Shown here: piece by piece, positions 1 through 10,613 of the stretch
Layout of the letters: the number at the start of each line of letters is the position of its first letter
How positions within the stretch are numbered: the first letter of the stretch is position 1
Assembly: GCF_002795425.1 (NCBI RefSeq)
Contig: NZ_PHHA01000034.1
Location: forward strand, 1-45,273
Length of the DNA: 45,273 nucleotides
Reading direction: 5' to 3'
Source of the DNA: Conservatibacter flavescens
GTDB taxonomy: Bacteria; Pseudomonadota; Gammaproteobacteria; Enterobacterales; Pasteurellaceae
Notes under the pieces: generated by a model
The model's database searches: none
What the model was told of the DNA's origin: nothing
What the model saw: the letters and a program-made list of their open reading frames with translations, nothing else
Translations under genes and position numbers: made by a program

Positions 1-124
1 ATCCTAGTACCCCAGCCATATTCTTTTCTTATTTAAGTCATAATATAAGTTATTTGGATAACTCAGTATTTATTTCAATACGCGGTCAGGCCCGAGAGGA
101 TTATTTGCACCTATTTTCTTTGTC

Positions 125-152
125 TTGACATGAATTTGTGCTTTGATAATTT
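125..152 (+). promoter_or_regulatory. Candidate sigma-70 promoter for ndh
   Basis: A perfect -35 hexamer TTGACA lies at 125-130. A TAATTT -10-like hexamer follows at 147-152 after a 16-base spacer. It lies about 100 bases upstream of ndh. The -10 is weak, so this is a candidate only. Otherwise positions 1-244 hold no gene that I can support. Confidence 0.4.
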
Positions 153-220
153 TAAAGCAAAATACTTCCTTTTATTCCACTAGACAACCCTAATTAAACA
201 TTCTAAAATCTGCTCAGTTT

Positions 221-236
221 TGTGATTTAGATCAAA
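221..236 (+). promoter_or_regulatory. FNR/CRP-type palindrome over the ndh translation-initiation region
   Basis: TGTGATTTAGATCAAA matches the CRP half-site pattern TGTGA-N6-TCACA with one change. The inner 14 bases, 222-235, match the FNR pattern TTGAT-N4-ATCAA with one change. It ends 14 bases before the chosen ndh start, a position that suits repression. Repression of ndh by FNR is known in E. coli; its use here is inference. Confidence 0.5.
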
Positions 237-250
237 TTTTAGGAATGATT

Positions 251-1579
251 ATGAAAAATATTGTGATTGTCGGTGGAGGGGCTGGCGGGCTTGAGCTAGC
301 GACATTTCTAGGGGATAAAATGGGCGTAAAGTCCCGAGCAAATGTGACCCTGATTGATAAAAACTCCACCCACCTTTGGAAGCCTTTATTACATGAAGTA
401 GCAACGGGCGCATTAGATGATGGGAGTGATGCTTTAAGTTATCGAGCGCATGCGCGAAATCATGGATTTTATTTTGAACAAGGCGCGATTGTGCGTATCA
501 ATCGTGAGCAAAAATATGTAGAACTGGCGCCTGTTTATGGATTGGAAGGAGATATGATCGTGGTGGCACGTCGTATTCCTTATGATTATCTTGTATTGGC
601 GATTGGAAGCAAATCTAATGATTTTGGCACCAAAGGCGTAGAGGAACATTGTATTTTTCTCGATAGCCAAGAACAAGCATTACGTTTTCATCATAAGATG
701 TTGGAATTATTTTTAAAATTTTCCGAAAACAGCGCGCTTGATGAAATTGGAGAAGAAGAAAGTAAGCAAAAATTAGTGCAAGAAGGTAAAGTGAATATCG
801 CTATTGTCGGTGGTGGCGCGACAGGTGTTGAGTTGTGCGCAGAGTTATATCATGCCGCACAAGATTTATCTTCTTATGGTTATGGAAAAATCGATAGCCA
901 TTGTTTACAAGTGACACTTGTGGAGGCGGGACCTCGTTTATTACCGGCATTGCCTGAACGCGTGTCCAGCTCAGTATTAGCCCACTTACAAGAACTCGGC
1001 GCTCAAGTAAAGCTGAATACACAGATTACAGAGGCTGAGGCGAATAAATTGCACACGAAAAACGGTGAGATTATTGAGGCGGATTTAATTGTTTGGGCGG
1101 CAGGTGTGCGTGCTTCTTCTGTTACCCAGCAGTTTGATGGTTTAGAGCTTAATCGAATTAATCAAATTCATGTGAAAGATACCTTACAAACTACCGTAGA
1201 TGAGAGTATTTTTGCCTTAGGCGATTGTGCATTTTTATTGCAAGAAAATGGCAAGCCAGTGCCACCTCGTGCGCAAGCCGCGCATCAAATGGCCAAATTA
1301 TGTTATAAAAATATCGTGGCATTATTTGATAATAAGCCATTAAAGAAATTTGTGTATAACGACAAAGGTTCATTAGTGTCATTGTCGAAATTTACTGCAT
1401 TGGGGAATATCGGAAAAGATGATAAATCTATGGTGATTGAAGGGAAATTAGCGCGTATGGCTTATATTTCTCTATACCGAATGCATCATCACGCATTACA
1501 TGGCTGTCTAAAAACCGGCGTGTTGATTTTGATTCGTCATATTAACCGTTTTATTAAACCAGCATTAAAATTACATTAA
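251..1579 (+). CDS. ndh: Type II NADH:quinone dehydrogenase (Ndh)
   Basis: Single-subunit, non-proton-pumping NADH dehydrogenase on the inner face of the cytoplasmic membrane; it passes electrons from NADH to quinone through FAD. The protein (442 residues from this start) opens with the FAD-binding glycine motif VGGGAGG and has a second Rossmann motif, VGGGATG, near residue 187 for NADH. A typical late FAD motif, ALGDCA, is also present. Length fits the family (E. coli Ndh 434). An in-frame ATG six bases upstream at 245 abuts the AGGA at 241-244 and leaves no spacing. The ATG at 251 has six bases of spacing and gives the usual MKNIVIVGG start. An FNR/CRP-like site sits just upstream, and a hairpin terminator follows. 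Confidence 0.93.
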   Translation: MKNIVIVGGGAGGLELATFLGDKMGVKSRANVTLIDKNSTHLWKPLLHEVATGALDDGSDALSYRAHARNHGFYFEQGAIVRINREQKYVELAPVYGLEGDMIVVARRIPYDYLVLAIGSKSNDFGTKGVEEHCIFLDSQEQALRFHHKMLELFLKFSENSALDEIGEEESKQKLVQEGKVNIAIVGGGATGVELCAELYHAAQDLSSYGYGKIDSHCLQVTLVEAGPRLLPALPERVSSSVLAHLQELGAQVKLNTQITEAEANKLHTKNGEIIEADLIVWAAGVRASSVTQQFDGLELNRINQIHVKDTLQTTVDESIFALGDCAFLLQENGKPVPPRAQAAHQMAKLCYKNIVALFDNKPLKKFVYNDKGSLVSLSKFTALGNIGKDDKSMVIEGKLARMAYISLYRMHHHALHGCLKTGVLILIRHINRFIKPALKLH

Positions 1580-1588
1580 CGTTACATA

Positions 1589-1622
1589 AAAAGTGCGGTA
1601 GACTTTACCGCACTTTTCGTTG
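1589..1622 (+). terminator. ndh terminator built from an inverted pair of uptake sequences
   Basis: Perfect 12-bp arms at 1589-1600 and 1606-1617, with a 5-base loop. Each arm contains one uptake core (AAGTGCGGT at 1591-1599, its complement at 1607-1615). The arms begin with A4 and end with T4. Inverted uptake-sequence pairs acting as terminators are well known in Haemophilus; function here is inferred. Confidence 0.8.
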
Positions 1623-1629
1623 ATAATAA

Positions 1630-3024
<1,395 letters not shown>

Positions 3025-3036
3025 TTTGGGTGAATA

Positions 3037-3070
3037 GGGGTAAGATCATCAAGGCTTACCCCTTTTTATT
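3037..3070 (+). terminator. argG terminator, shared with the convergent apbC
   Basis: GGGGTAAG (3037-3044) pairs perfectly with CTTACCCC (3055-3062), followed by a T-rich run. It lies between the stops of two convergent genes. It is best suited to the plus strand, since the T-run is on that side. Confidence 0.8.
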
Positions 3071-3088
3071 TATCTTTTTAATCGCCCA

Positions 3089-4198
3089 CTATTTGACTTC
3101 ACGGAATAAAATTTCTCCCGGAATAACCGAGCCTTGCCAATAAAGTTCACTGGCTACTTTCTCTGCTAATTGCAGGAAAGATTGCGTGATCTCGTCTTCT
3201 GGCGCCGCAACTACCGTTGGAGTACCCTTATCTAAATCCTCACGTAAACGAATATGTAATGGTTGTTGTCCTAAAATTTTAACCTGATACTTTTCAGCCA
3301 GTTTGGTTGCCCCTCCAGTACCAAATAAAGCCTCATGATGTCCACATTGACTACAAATATGCATAGACATGTTTTCAATCACGCCTAATACAGGGACCGA
3401 TACTTTTTGGAACATAGTGATCCCTTTTATGGCATCAAGTAAAGCGATATCTTGTGGTGTAGTGACAACCACAGCACCGGTTACGGGGATTTGTTGTGAT
3501 AAAGTGAGTTGGATATCCCCTGTACCAGGAGGCATATCAATCACTAAATAATCAAGATCTGGCCACAGCGTTTCGTTTAATAATTGGCTTAATGCACTAC
3601 TTGCCATTGGACCACGCCAAATAGTTGCGTTATCAGCTTCCATCAAATAGCCAATAGAATTAGAAAATAAACCGTGTGCTTCAATTGGCACGATATGCTG
3701 ATTATCTGGTGAGGTCGGGCGCTGATTTGCAGCACCTAACATATGCGGGATAGAGGGACCATAGATATCAGCATCTAGAATACCTACACGAGCGCCTTGC
3801 GCTTTTAGTGCAAGCGCGAGATTGACGGTGACGGTAGATTTACCCACCCCACCTTTACCAGAAGTAACCGCAATAATATTTTTTACGCCTTTTACCGCAG
3901 GGTGGTTATTAGCGCGTTTTAATGTGGCGATTTGGTATGTGAGCGCCCATTTTACTTCTTTACTCTCAGTTGCCTGCAATAAAGAAGCGGTTAGCGCTGA
4001 TTGTAATTGGGTGAATCCCGTATTCCAAGCAAACGGCAAAGATAGCTCAATACGCAAAGTATCTACACCTTTTTCGATTTTTTTTATCGCACCTAATGTG
4101 ACGAGATCTTTTTGTAATGTCTCATGTTGAAAACCTTGTAGCAGGGAAATGACTTGCTTTTCCTGAGCATCGGTTAAATTTGAAACTTGAATAGCCAT
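3089..4198 (-). CDS. apbC: Iron-sulfur cluster carrier protein ApbC/Mrp
   Basis: Cytosolic P-loop ATPase of the Mrp/NBP35 family that carries and delivers Fe-S clusters. The 369-residue protein has an N-terminal MIP18-type (DUF59) region over about residues 10-95. A deviant Walker A, GKGGVGKST, is at 114-122, and the family sequence DADIYGPSIPHMLG follows. The cluster-binding CxxC is Cys282 and Cys285. E. coli Mrp is also 369 residues. It is divergent from metG, the same arrangement as mrp-metG in E. coli. An AGGA lies about nine bases upstream of the start on the minus strand. Confidence 0.95.
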   Translation of the reverse strand: MAIQVSNLTDAQEKQVISLLQGFQHETLQKDLVTLGAIKKIEKGVDTLRIELSLPFAWNTGFTQLQSALTASLLQATESKEVKWALTYQIATLKRANNHPAVKGVKNIIAVTSGKGGVGKSTVTVNLALALKAQGARVGILDADIYGPSIPHMLGAANQRPTSPDNQHIVPIEAHGLFSNSIGYLMEADNATIWRGPMASSALSQLLNETLWPDLDYLVIDMPPGTGDIQLTLSQQIPVTGAVVVTTPQDIALLDAIKGITMFQKVSVPVLGVIENMSMHICSQCGHHEALFGTGGATKLAEKYQVKILGQQPLHIRLREDLDKGTPTVVAAPEDEITQSFLQLAEKVASELYWQGSVIPGEILFREVK

Positions 4199-4364
4199 AC
4201 TATTTATCCTGTTATTATTTCCATAAGTGATTATTCACTCTTATTTAATCACGATCCCCTTAAACTGTTAAGCAGAAAATACAAAAGTACGGTTAAACTG
4301 GAAAAAATACCGCTAATCAGGTAATATTTTGAAAAATTTTTCATTATTTTAGGAAATAAAAAGA

Positions 4365-6419
4365 ATGTCGAAAAGTCGTCAAATTTTAGTGACCTGTGCG
4401 TTGCCTTATGCCAATGGCCCTATTCATTTAGGTCATATGTTAGAACATATCCAAGCGGATATTTGGGTACGCTTTCAGCGTATGCGTGGTAATGAAGTGT
4501 ATTTTGTTTGTGCAGATGATGCGCATGGCACGCCTATCATGCTTAAAGCAGATCAGATGGGAATTAGCCCTGAACAACTCATTGCAGATGTTCAGCAAAG
4601 CCATATGGCAGATTTTGCTGGATTTAACATTAGTTTTGATAATTATCACTCAACACATAGCGAAGAAAATAGAGTATTTTCAGAAAAGATTTACCGCCAA
4701 TTAAAAGCTAATGGTTTTATTAAATCTCGCATTATTTCTCAGTTATTTGATCCGGAAAAGAATATGTTCTTACCTGATCGCTTTGTGAAAGGAACTTGCC
4801 CTAAATGTAAAGCGGAAGATCAGTATGGGGATAATTGTGAAGTGTGCTCTTCTACTTATAGCCCAACGGAGTTGATCAATCCGCGTTCAGCGGTTTCAGG
4901 CGCTACACCGGTTGTGAAAGAATCAGAACATTTTTTCTTTGATTTGCCAAGTTTTGAAAGCATGTTAAAGGCCTGGAACCGTTCAGGTGCATTACAACCG
5001 GAAGTGGCGAATAAAATGCAGGAGTGGTTTGATGCCGGGTTACAACAATGGGATATTTCCCGCGATGCGCCTTACTTTGGCTTTGAAATTCCTGACGCGC
5101 CAGGTAAATATTTTTATGTTTGGTTAGATGCGCCAATTGGCTATATGGCCTCATTTAAAAATTTATGTGAAAAGCGCGGGTTAAATTTTGATACTTTTTG
5201 GCAACAGGATAGTGATGCGGAGCTTTATCATTTTATTGGTAAAGATATTATGTATTTTCATAGCTTATTTTGGCCGGCCATGCTAGAAGGGGCTGGGTAT
5301 CGTAAACCAACCAATATTTTTGCTCACGGTTATGTGACGGTAAATGGCGAAAAAATGTCAAAATCAAGAGGGACATTTATTCAAGCAGCAACATATCTAA
5401 AACATCTAGACCCAGAATATTTGCGTTATTATTATGCGGCAAAATTAAGTGGGCGCATTGATGATTTGGATTTGAATTTAGATGATTTTGTTCAACGAGT
5501 GAATACAGATGTCGTGAATAAGCTAGTGAACTTAGCTTCACGTAATGCAGGGTTTATTCAAAAGCGTTTTGATGGAAAACTTGCTGCACACATAGAAGAT
5601 AACGCGCTTTGGCAGGAGTTTACTGCGCAAGCTGATATGATTGCATCATATTATGAAAGTCGCGAATATGGTAAAGCGATTCGTGAAATTATGGCGCTGT
5701 GTGACAAAGCAAATAAATATGTAGACGACAAAGCCCCTTGGGTGATTGCTAAAGACGCTGAAAGAGAGGCTGAATTACAAGCTGTTTGTTCTATGGGAAT
5801 TCAGTTTTTCCGTATTTTAATGGGATATTTGAAGCCAGTATTACCAAAACTCGCAGAGCGTGCAGAAGCCTTTTTACAAACGGAATTAACGTGGGATAAC
5901 TTAGCTTCTCCATTATTAAATCATCAAATCGCGCCATTTAAAGCCTTGTTTACGCGTTTAGAGATCAAACAAATTGAAGCGATGGTTGAGGCTTCAAAAC
6001 AAGAAAATGCGGCAGTGAAAAGTGCGGTACAAAATACACAAGTTCTTGCTACAGACGTTGCGGTGGGTGACATAGAACCTATTGCTGAAACTATTAGTAT
6101 TGATGATTTTGCGAAAATCGATTTACGTGTAGCAAAAGTCATACATTGTGAAGCCGTACCGGAATCTAAAAAATTGTTAAAATTCAGTTTGGATTTAGGC
6201 AATGAAACACGGCAGATTTTTTCAGGGATTAAAGCAGCTTATGATAAACCAGAAGAGTTAGTTGGACGTTTTGTTATCGTGGTCGCCAATCTTGCACCGC
6301 GTAAGATGAAATTTGGGGTATCAGAAGGTATGATTTTAACCGGCGCAACAGCAGATGATAGTGTATTGGCACTGCTATCAGTTGATAGTCATGCTTTGGC
6401 TGGTATGAAAGTGAGTTAA
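4365..6419 (+). CDS. metG: Methionyl-tRNA synthetase
   Basis: Class I aminoacyl-tRNA synthetase that charges tRNA-Met, used for both initiation and elongation. The HIGH-type signature is HLGH at residues 21-24. A zinc knuckle with Cys145, Cys148, Cys158 and Cys161 sits in the connective peptide. KMSKS is at 330-334. A C-terminal EMAP/Trbp111-like tRNA-binding domain begins near residue 580 with the sequence [14 protein letters not shown]. The 684-residue length agrees with long, dimeric bacterial MetRS. A good AGGA precedes the start. An uptake sequence lies inside the linker before the C-terminal domain (6020-6028), a tolerant place for one. Confidence 0.97.
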   Translation: MSKSRQILVTCALPYANGPIHLGHMLEHIQADIWVRFQRMRGNEVYFVCADDAHGTPIMLKADQMGISPEQLIADVQQSHMADFAGFNISFDNYHSTHSEENRVFSEKIYRQLKANGFIKSRIISQLFDPEKNMFLPDRFVKGTCPKCKAEDQYGDNCEVCSSTYSPTELINPRSAVSGATPVVKESEHFFFDLPSFESMLKAWNRSGALQPEVANKMQEWFDAGLQQWDISRDAPYFGFEIPDAPGKYFYVWLDAPIGYMASFKNLCEKRGLNFDTFWQQDSDAELYHFIGKDIMYFHSLFWPAMLEGAGYRKPTNIFAHGYVTVNGEKMSKSRGTFIQAATYLKHLDPEYLRYYYAAKLSGRIDDLDLNLDDFVQRVNTDVVNKLVNLASRNAGFIQKRFDGKLAAHIEDNALWQEFTAQADMIASYYESREYGKAIREIMALCDKANKYVDDKAPWVIAKDAEREAELQAVCSMGIQFFRILMGYLKPVLPKLAERAEAFLQTELTWDNLASPLLNHQIAPFKALFTRLEIKQIEAMVEASKQENAAVKSAVQNTQVLATDVAVGDIEPIAETISIDDFAKIDLRVAKVIHCEAVPESKKLLKFSLDLGNETRQIFSGIKAAYDKPEELVGRFVIVVANLAPRKMKFGVSEGMILTGATADDSVLALLSVDSHALAGMKVS
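6020..6028 (+). repeat. DNA uptake signal core
   Basis: Exact AAGTGCGGT inside metG, in the linker before the C-terminal tRNA-binding domain. Confidence 0.85.
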
Positions 6420-6429
6420 TGATTAAAGC

Positions 6430-6476
6430 GAAAATAAGGTGATTTATTCACCTTATTTTCATTGAATTTTTTTATA
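6430..6476 (+). terminator. Hairpin after metG
   Basis: A perfect 13-bp stem, 6430-6442 with 6448-6460, has a TTTAT loop. A T-run follows only after about seven bases (6468-6474), so it is not an ideal intrinsic terminator. It overlaps the start of the metK promoter region. Confidence 0.6.
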
Positions 6477-6489
6477 AAACGCGTATGAT
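6462..6489 (+). promoter_or_regulatory. metK promoter
   Basis: TTGAAT at 6462-6467 and TATGAT at 6484-6489 are separated by 16 bases. The transcription start predicted from this spacing falls inside the tandem Met-box array that follows immediately. Confidence 0.65.
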
Positions 6490-6513
6490 AGCCGTCTAGA
6501 TGTAAATACTTCT
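6490..6513 (+). promoter_or_regulatory. MetJ operator: three tandem Met boxes upstream of metK
   Basis: Three contiguous 8-mers, AGCCGTCT, AGATGTAA and ATACTTCT, match the Met-box consensus AGACGTCT at 7, 5 and 6 of 8 positions. They directly abut the -10 hexamer. MetJ with S-adenosylmethionine binds such tandem boxes and represses metK in E. coli. No metJ gene is in the window. Confidence 0.7.
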
Positions 6514-6527
6514 AAAGGTTTTAAGTA

Positions 6528-7682
6528 ATGACAACTCATTTATTCACTTCTGAATCGGTGTCGGAAGGACATCCGGATAAAATTGCTGATCAGATTTCTG
6601 ATGCAGTACTTGATGAAATTTTAAAACAAGATCCTAAAGCACGTGTTGCGTGTGAAACCTATGTTAAAACAGGTATGGCGCTTGTTGGTGGCGAAATCAC
6701 GACATCGGCATGGGTCGATATTGAAAATTTAGCACGCCAAGTGATTTGTGATATTGGTTATACTTCCTCAGAAATGGGATTTGATGGTCAATCTTGTGCA
6801 GTATTAAATGCGATTGGAAAACAATCTTCTGATATTAATCAGGGGGTTGACCGCGAAAATCCATTAGATCAAGGCGCAGGCGATCAGGGTATTATGTTCG
6901 GCTATGCAACCAATGAAACACCGGTATTTATGCCTGCGGCAATCACTTATGCTCATCGTTTAATGGAGCGTCAGGCGCAAGTCCGTAAAAATGGTACATT
7001 AGATTGGTTACGTCCTGATGCAAAAAGTCAAGTCACGTTAAAATATGAAGATGGCAAAATTGTTGGTATTGATGCAGTCGTATTATCAACCCAACATGCA
7101 GAACATATTAGCCAAGCGCATCTACATGAAGCGGTCATGGAAGAAATTATTAAGCCTGTTTTGCCTAGTGAGTGGTTAAGCAAAGATACCAAATATTTTA
7201 TTAACCCAACAGGGCGCTTTGTGATTGGTGGGCCAATGGGCGATTGTGGGTTAACAGGGCGTAAAATTATTGTGGACACTTATGGTGGCGCAGCTCGTCA
7301 TGGAGGCGGTGCTTTTTCAGGCAAAGATCCATCGAAAGTTGATCGCTCAGCCGCTTATGCCGCTCGTTATGTTGCAAAAAATATTGTTGCAGCTGGATTA
7401 GCGGATCGTTGTGAGATTCAACTTTCTTATGCGATTGGTGTGGCTGAACCGACATCAATTATGATCGAAACATTTGGTACGGCAAAAGTCAGTGAAGATT
7501 TATTGGTGAAGTTAGTTCGAGAGTTTTTTGATCTTCGTCCTTATGGCTTGATTAAAATGTTAGATCTTATTCAACCAATTTATCGAGAAACCGCAGCATA
7601 TGGTCATTTTGGTCGAGAACAGTTCCCTTGGGAAAAAATTGATCGTGCAGAAGACTTAAAAAGTGCGGCTGGATTGAAGTAA
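6528..7682 (+). CDS. metK: S-adenosylmethionine synthetase
   Basis: Cytosolic enzyme that makes S-adenosylmethionine from methionine and ATP, releasing phosphate and pyrophosphate. The 384-residue protein (E. coli MetK also 384) carries [12 protein letters not shown] near residues 15-26. The ATP-motif hexapeptide GAGDQG lies near 118-123. The P-loop-like [20 protein letters not shown] lies near 259-278. AAAGG at 6514-6518 lies nine bases before the start. A MetJ-type operator overlaps its promoter, implying feedback repression by its own product. It is next to metG by position only, each gene having its own signals. Confidence 0.97.
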   Translation: MTTHLFTSESVSEGHPDKIADQISDAVLDEILKQDPKARVACETYVKTGMALVGGEITTSAWVDIENLARQVICDIGYTSSEMGFDGQSCAVLNAIGKQSSDINQGVDRENPLDQGAGDQGIMFGYATNETPVFMPAAITYAHRLMERQAQVRKNGTLDWLRPDAKSQVTLKYEDGKIVGIDAVVLSTQHAEHISQAHLHEAVMEEIIKPVLPSEWLSKDTKYFINPTGRFVIGGPMGDCGLTGRKIIVDTYGGAARHGGGAFSGKDPSKVDRSAAYAARYVAKNIVAAGLADRCEIQLSYAIGVAEPTSIMIETFGTAKVSEDLLVKLVREFFDLRPYGLIKMLDLIQPIYRETAAYGHFGREQFPWEKIDRAEDLKSAAGLK

Positions 7683-7691
7683 GTTTTTTTG

Positions 7692-7746
7692 AAAGCTATT
7701 GAGTGATGTCTATTGCAGATATCAAGTCCCTCAATAGCTTTTTTAT
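7692..7746 (+). terminator. metK terminator
   Basis: A perfect 12-bp outer stem pairs 7692-7703 with 7730-7741. An inner stem is formed by TGATGTC and GATATCA. It is followed by an uninterrupted T-run (7739-7745). It ends only about nine bases before the sprT start, so sprT needs read-through or a promoter overlapping the hairpin. Confidence 0.85.
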
Positions 7747-7754
7747 TTTGTGTT

Positions 7755-8258
7755 ATGAGTCATGATTTTCGCCTACTTAAATTACAAGTCCAACGTAAGC
7801 TTAAGACCTGTCTAGATTTGGCCGAGAGACATTTTAATCGAAGCTTCCCTATGCCGGTTGTGAGTTATGATGTACGAGGCGTAAAAGCGGGAGTGGCTTA
7901 TTTACAGAAAAACTGTATCAAATTTAACCGCACTTTATTATTGGAGAACCCAGAGGCATTTATTAATCAAGTTGTTCCTCATGAGGTTGCCCATCTCATT
8001 GTCTATCAGATATTCGGGCAAGTTAAACCACACGGCAAAGAATGGCAATTTGTAATGGTCTCCCTTTTTCAAATACCTGCAGACACTTGTCATCAATTTG
8101 ATGTCAGCAGTGTACAAGGGAAAACTTATCCATATCGCTGTGCTTGTCAGATTCATCAGTTAACCGTTCGACGTCATCAGAAAGTTCAACATGAAAGAGC
8201 GGTGTATATCTGCCGAAAATGCCAATCGCCGTTATCTTGGTTAGATGATTTTTTGTAA
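7755..8258 (+). CDS. sprT: SprT-family zinc metalloprotease-like protein
   Basis: Member of the SprT family, related to the eukaryotic DNA-protein-crosslink protease Spartan; the role in bacteria is poorly defined. From this start the protein has 167 residues (E. coli SprT 165). The HExxH zinc site is His76-Glu77 and His80, with a likely third ligand at His93. A C-terminal zinc ribbon uses Cys129, Cys131, Cys153 and Cys156. A longer reading from 7713 would place its first 14 codons in the metK terminator, so ATG 7755 ([11 protein letters not shown]) is preferred. No convincing ribosome-binding site precedes it. An uptake sequence is at 7927-7935. Confidence 0.88.
   Translation: MSHDFRLLKLQVQRKLKTCLDLAERHFNRSFPMPVVSYDVRGVKAGVAYLQKNCIKFNRTLLLENPEAFINQVVPHEVAHLIVYQIFGQVKPHGKEWQFVMVSLFQIPADTCHQFDVSSVQGKTYPYRCACQIHQLTVRRHQKVQHERAVYICRKCQSPLSWLDDFL
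7927..7935 (-). repeat. DNA uptake signal core
   Basis: Exact complement ACCGCACTT inside sprT. Confidence 0.85.
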
Positions 8259-8319
8259 AATCAGTGATATACTCCTATAAAGTAACTCACTCTACTCATA
8301 CACATGGAGATTTTATATT

Positions 8320-8889
8320 ATGAAAAAAACATTATTCACGATTGCATTTGGTGCATTGGCTATGGCATCTACAGCATCAGCGAATTGGTATGTTCAAGGT
8401 GACTTAGGTTATTCAAAGGCTGAAGTTGACGCAAATGCTAAAATTAAGGATAGCGGTTTTGAGCCTCGAGTGAGTGTAGGTTATAAACTGCAAGATTTTC
8501 GCTTAGCCGTAGATTATACACATTATCAAGATGTGAAAGATTCTTATCAGAATGGCAGCGTGGTAGGCAATGCTAAAACCACCGTTCGTGGAGTGGGCTT
8601 ATCTGCAATTTATGATATTCCTGTGCAGTCTGATTTGAAACCTTATGTTGGTGGGCGTTTAGCGGTGAATCAATTAAAATTATCTGATCGCTATGTTCAT
8701 GATCGCACTTATGGTGAAGCGGATTATAAGGAAACATCTGTTGGTGTTGGTGCATTAGTGGGTGCCACTTATCCTTTGACGCCAAATGTGAAATTGAACG
8801 TTGGGGCGGAATATAATCGTTTAGGGAAAGTCGATGATGCAAGTGTGAATAACTATGGTGTCAAAGTCGGTTTACGTTACGATTTCTAA
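8320..8889 (+). CDS. Opacity-family outer-membrane beta-barrel protein
   Basis: Small outer-membrane protein related to Neisseria Opa and Haemophilus opacity-type porins. The 189-residue precursor has a clear signal peptide, MKKTLFTIAFGALAMASTASA, cleaved before Asn22. The rest alternates polar and hydrophobic residues, as expected of an eight-stranded barrel. It ends in Tyr-Asp-Phe, the terminal aromatic typical of BAM substrates. GGAG precedes the start. In H. influenzae an opacity gene also follows the sprT-like gene, from memory. No CTCTT-type repeats are present, so there is no sign of phase variation. Ligand and role are unknown. Confidence 0.85.
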   Translation: MKKTLFTIAFGALAMASTASANWYVQGDLGYSKAEVDANAKIKDSGFEPRVSVGYKLQDFRLAVDYTHYQDVKDSYQNGSVVGNAKTTVRGVGLSAIYDIPVQSDLKPYVGGRLAVNQLKLSDRYVHDRTYGEADYKETSVGVGALVGATYPLTPNVKLNVGAEYNRLGKVDDASVNNYGVKVGLRYDF

Positions 8890-8901
8890 TTTTATTTGAA
8901 G

Positions 8902-8933
8902 TGAGGCAGGTTAACCTGCCTCATTATTTTTGT
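8902..8933 (+). terminator. Perfect-palindrome bidirectional terminator
   Basis: A 22-bp perfect palindrome occupies 8902-8923, with nine paired bases on each side of a TTAA core, followed by a T-rich run. It sits between the convergent opa-type gene and the DppA-type gene. Being palindromic, it can serve both strands, though the T-run favours the plus strand. Confidence 0.8.
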
Positions 8934-8934
8934 C

Positions 8935-10539
8935 TTATTCTTCTAGATTCACAGAATAAAAAGACATATAGCCAAATGGGCTTTGTTCAAAGTTTTTCAC
9001 GCGTTTGCTTAATGGGACATAGTTGATTGCATGTGCTAACGGTAAAAAAGGCACATTTTGTTGAAATAATTCGACGGCTTGTTGATAGAGTTTATCCCGT
9101 TCTGTGTTATCTGATGTAGAGGCTGCTTTCTGTAATAAACTTTCCATCTCTTCTGAACACCAACGGGCGTAATTCGTACCGGGAATATTCTCACAGCTTA
9201 ATAACGGAAATAAGAAATTATCAGGATCGCCATTACGACTTGTCCAGCCATAAGTGCCAGTAAAAAATTCACCTTCTCGAGTGCGTTTATTAAAATCGGC
9301 CCATTCATGGGTAACGAGTTTTGCTTTTACACCAATTTTTTCCCAGTCAGATTGTAGTAATTCAGCGGTTCTGCGCGGATTAGGATTAGAGGGTCTGACA
9401 ACAGGTTGTACCCAAATTTCTGTTTCAAAACCATTAGGGTAGCCGGCTTCAGCGAGTAATGCTTTGGCTTTTTCTATATCATATTCGTATTGCATAACCT
9501 TCGAGTTATAGCCTAATACTGCGCTAGGATAGGGATTAAGCGCAAGATGTCCAGCATCTTGAAAAACCGCAGCGATGATTGCTTTACGATCTGTGGCATA
9601 GCTTAAGGCTTGGCGAACTTTAACATTGTCTAAGATGGGTTTAGTTGTATTTAAGCCAATATAAGCGAGATTTAACCCTTCTCGTGATAAAAGTTGTATA
9701 TTCGTATTGTTTTTCATATGGCCGATATCTGAAATATTGGGAAAATCCATACTATCACAATCACCGGCTTGCAGCTTAGCATAGCGAGTGCTTGCATCAG
9801 GTGTGACACTGAAAATTAAACGTTCAATATTGGGCTTGCCTTTCCAATAATCTGTATTTGCTTTATAGCGCACGGCATGATCGGTTTGATAAACTTGGAA
9901 AATAAAAGGACCGGTGCCGATCGGTATTTGATCGATGATATCCGGTTTGCCGGCAGCGAGTTGTTTTTGAGCATATTCTGCGGAATAAATGGATAAAAAG
10001 TCCATTGCAACGATGGTTAGAAATGGGGCATTTGGCTGTTTTAAATGGATTTGGACGGTATAGTCATCAAGTTTTTCTATTTTCTCTAAAATATTGGGTA
10101 AATTCATCCAGTTATAATAAAAATAAGTGCCAGCAGAGACATTATGATAAGGGTGAGATTTATCGGCCTGTCGCATAAAGGAGAAAATAACATCGTCCGC
10201 ATTGAAATCACGCGTTGGTGTAAAGTGTTTATGGCTATGGAATTTTACGCCTTTGCGTAAATGAAAAGTATAAGTTAGCCCATCCTCGCTAATTTCCCAT
10301 CGTTCTGCTAAAGCGGGTTCTACTTCTATTTTTCCAGGTTTAAACTCAACTAATCGATTATAGACTTGTTGTGAACTGGCGTTAAAATCGTTTGCATCAT
10401 TGGTTATTGCAGGGCCGAGTTTCATGGGCGGCGTGGCGATACAGTGAATAAATGTATCAGAAGGCGCTTTGCCTTGAGTGGTGCCAATATAACTGAATGT
10501 GAGCGCGAGAGTTAGGAAAGATAATCGACCATAATGCAT
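8935..10539 (-). CDS. Periplasmic peptide/heme/glutathione-type substrate-binding protein (DppA/HbpA family)
   Basis: Family 5 solute-binding protein of an ABC importer, 534 residues, like E. coli DppA and H. influenzae HbpA/GbpA. The N-terminus (MHYGRLSFLTLALTFSYIGTTQG) reads as a signal peptide, but I see no lipobox cysteine at the cleavage region, so the mature protein is probably soluble. It has the family's typical ALAERWEISEDGLTYTFHLR near residues 78-97. Cysteines at 34 and near 265 could form the disulfide seen in DppA. No permease or ATPase genes adjoin it, so it must use components encoded elsewhere. It is divergent from a LysR regulator with a palindromic operator between them. Substrate cannot be fixed from sequence. 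Confidence 0.88.
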   Translation of the reverse strand: MHYGRLSFLTLALTFSYIGTTQGKAPSDTFIHCIATPPMKLGPAITNDANDFNASSQQVYNRLVEFKPGKIEVEPALAERWEISEDGLTYTFHLRKGVKFHSHKHFTPTRDFNADDVIFSFMRQADKSHPYHNVSAGTYFYYNWMNLPNILEKIEKLDDYTVQIHLKQPNAPFLTIVAMDFLSIYSAEYAQKQLAAGKPDIIDQIPIGTGPFIFQVYQTDHAVRYKANTDYWKGKPNIERLIFSVTPDASTRYAKLQAGDCDSMDFPNISDIGHMKNNTNIQLLSREGLNLAYIGLNTTKPILDNVKVRQALSYATDRKAIIAAVFQDAGHLALNPYPSAVLGYNSKVMQYEYDIEKAKALLAEAGYPNGFETEIWVQPVVRPSNPNPRRTAELLQSDWEKIGVKAKLVTHEWADFNKRTREGEFFTGTYGWTSRNGDPDNFLFPLLSCENIPGTNYARWCSEEMESLLQKAASTSDNTERDKLYQQAVELFQQNVPFLPLAHAINYVPLSKRVKNFEQSPFGYMSFYSVNLEE

Positions 10540-10613
10540 AATAGAACCCTTTGATAATGATAAAAATAGAAATGTTTAAATTACGTGAAAAATGGAAAAG
10601 TTTAAAGTATAAA

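Noticed and set aside
1-244. Possible gene remnant upstream of ndh
   Set aside because: No frame gives a recognisable protein; only a candidate promoter and the FNR/CRP-like site can be supported.
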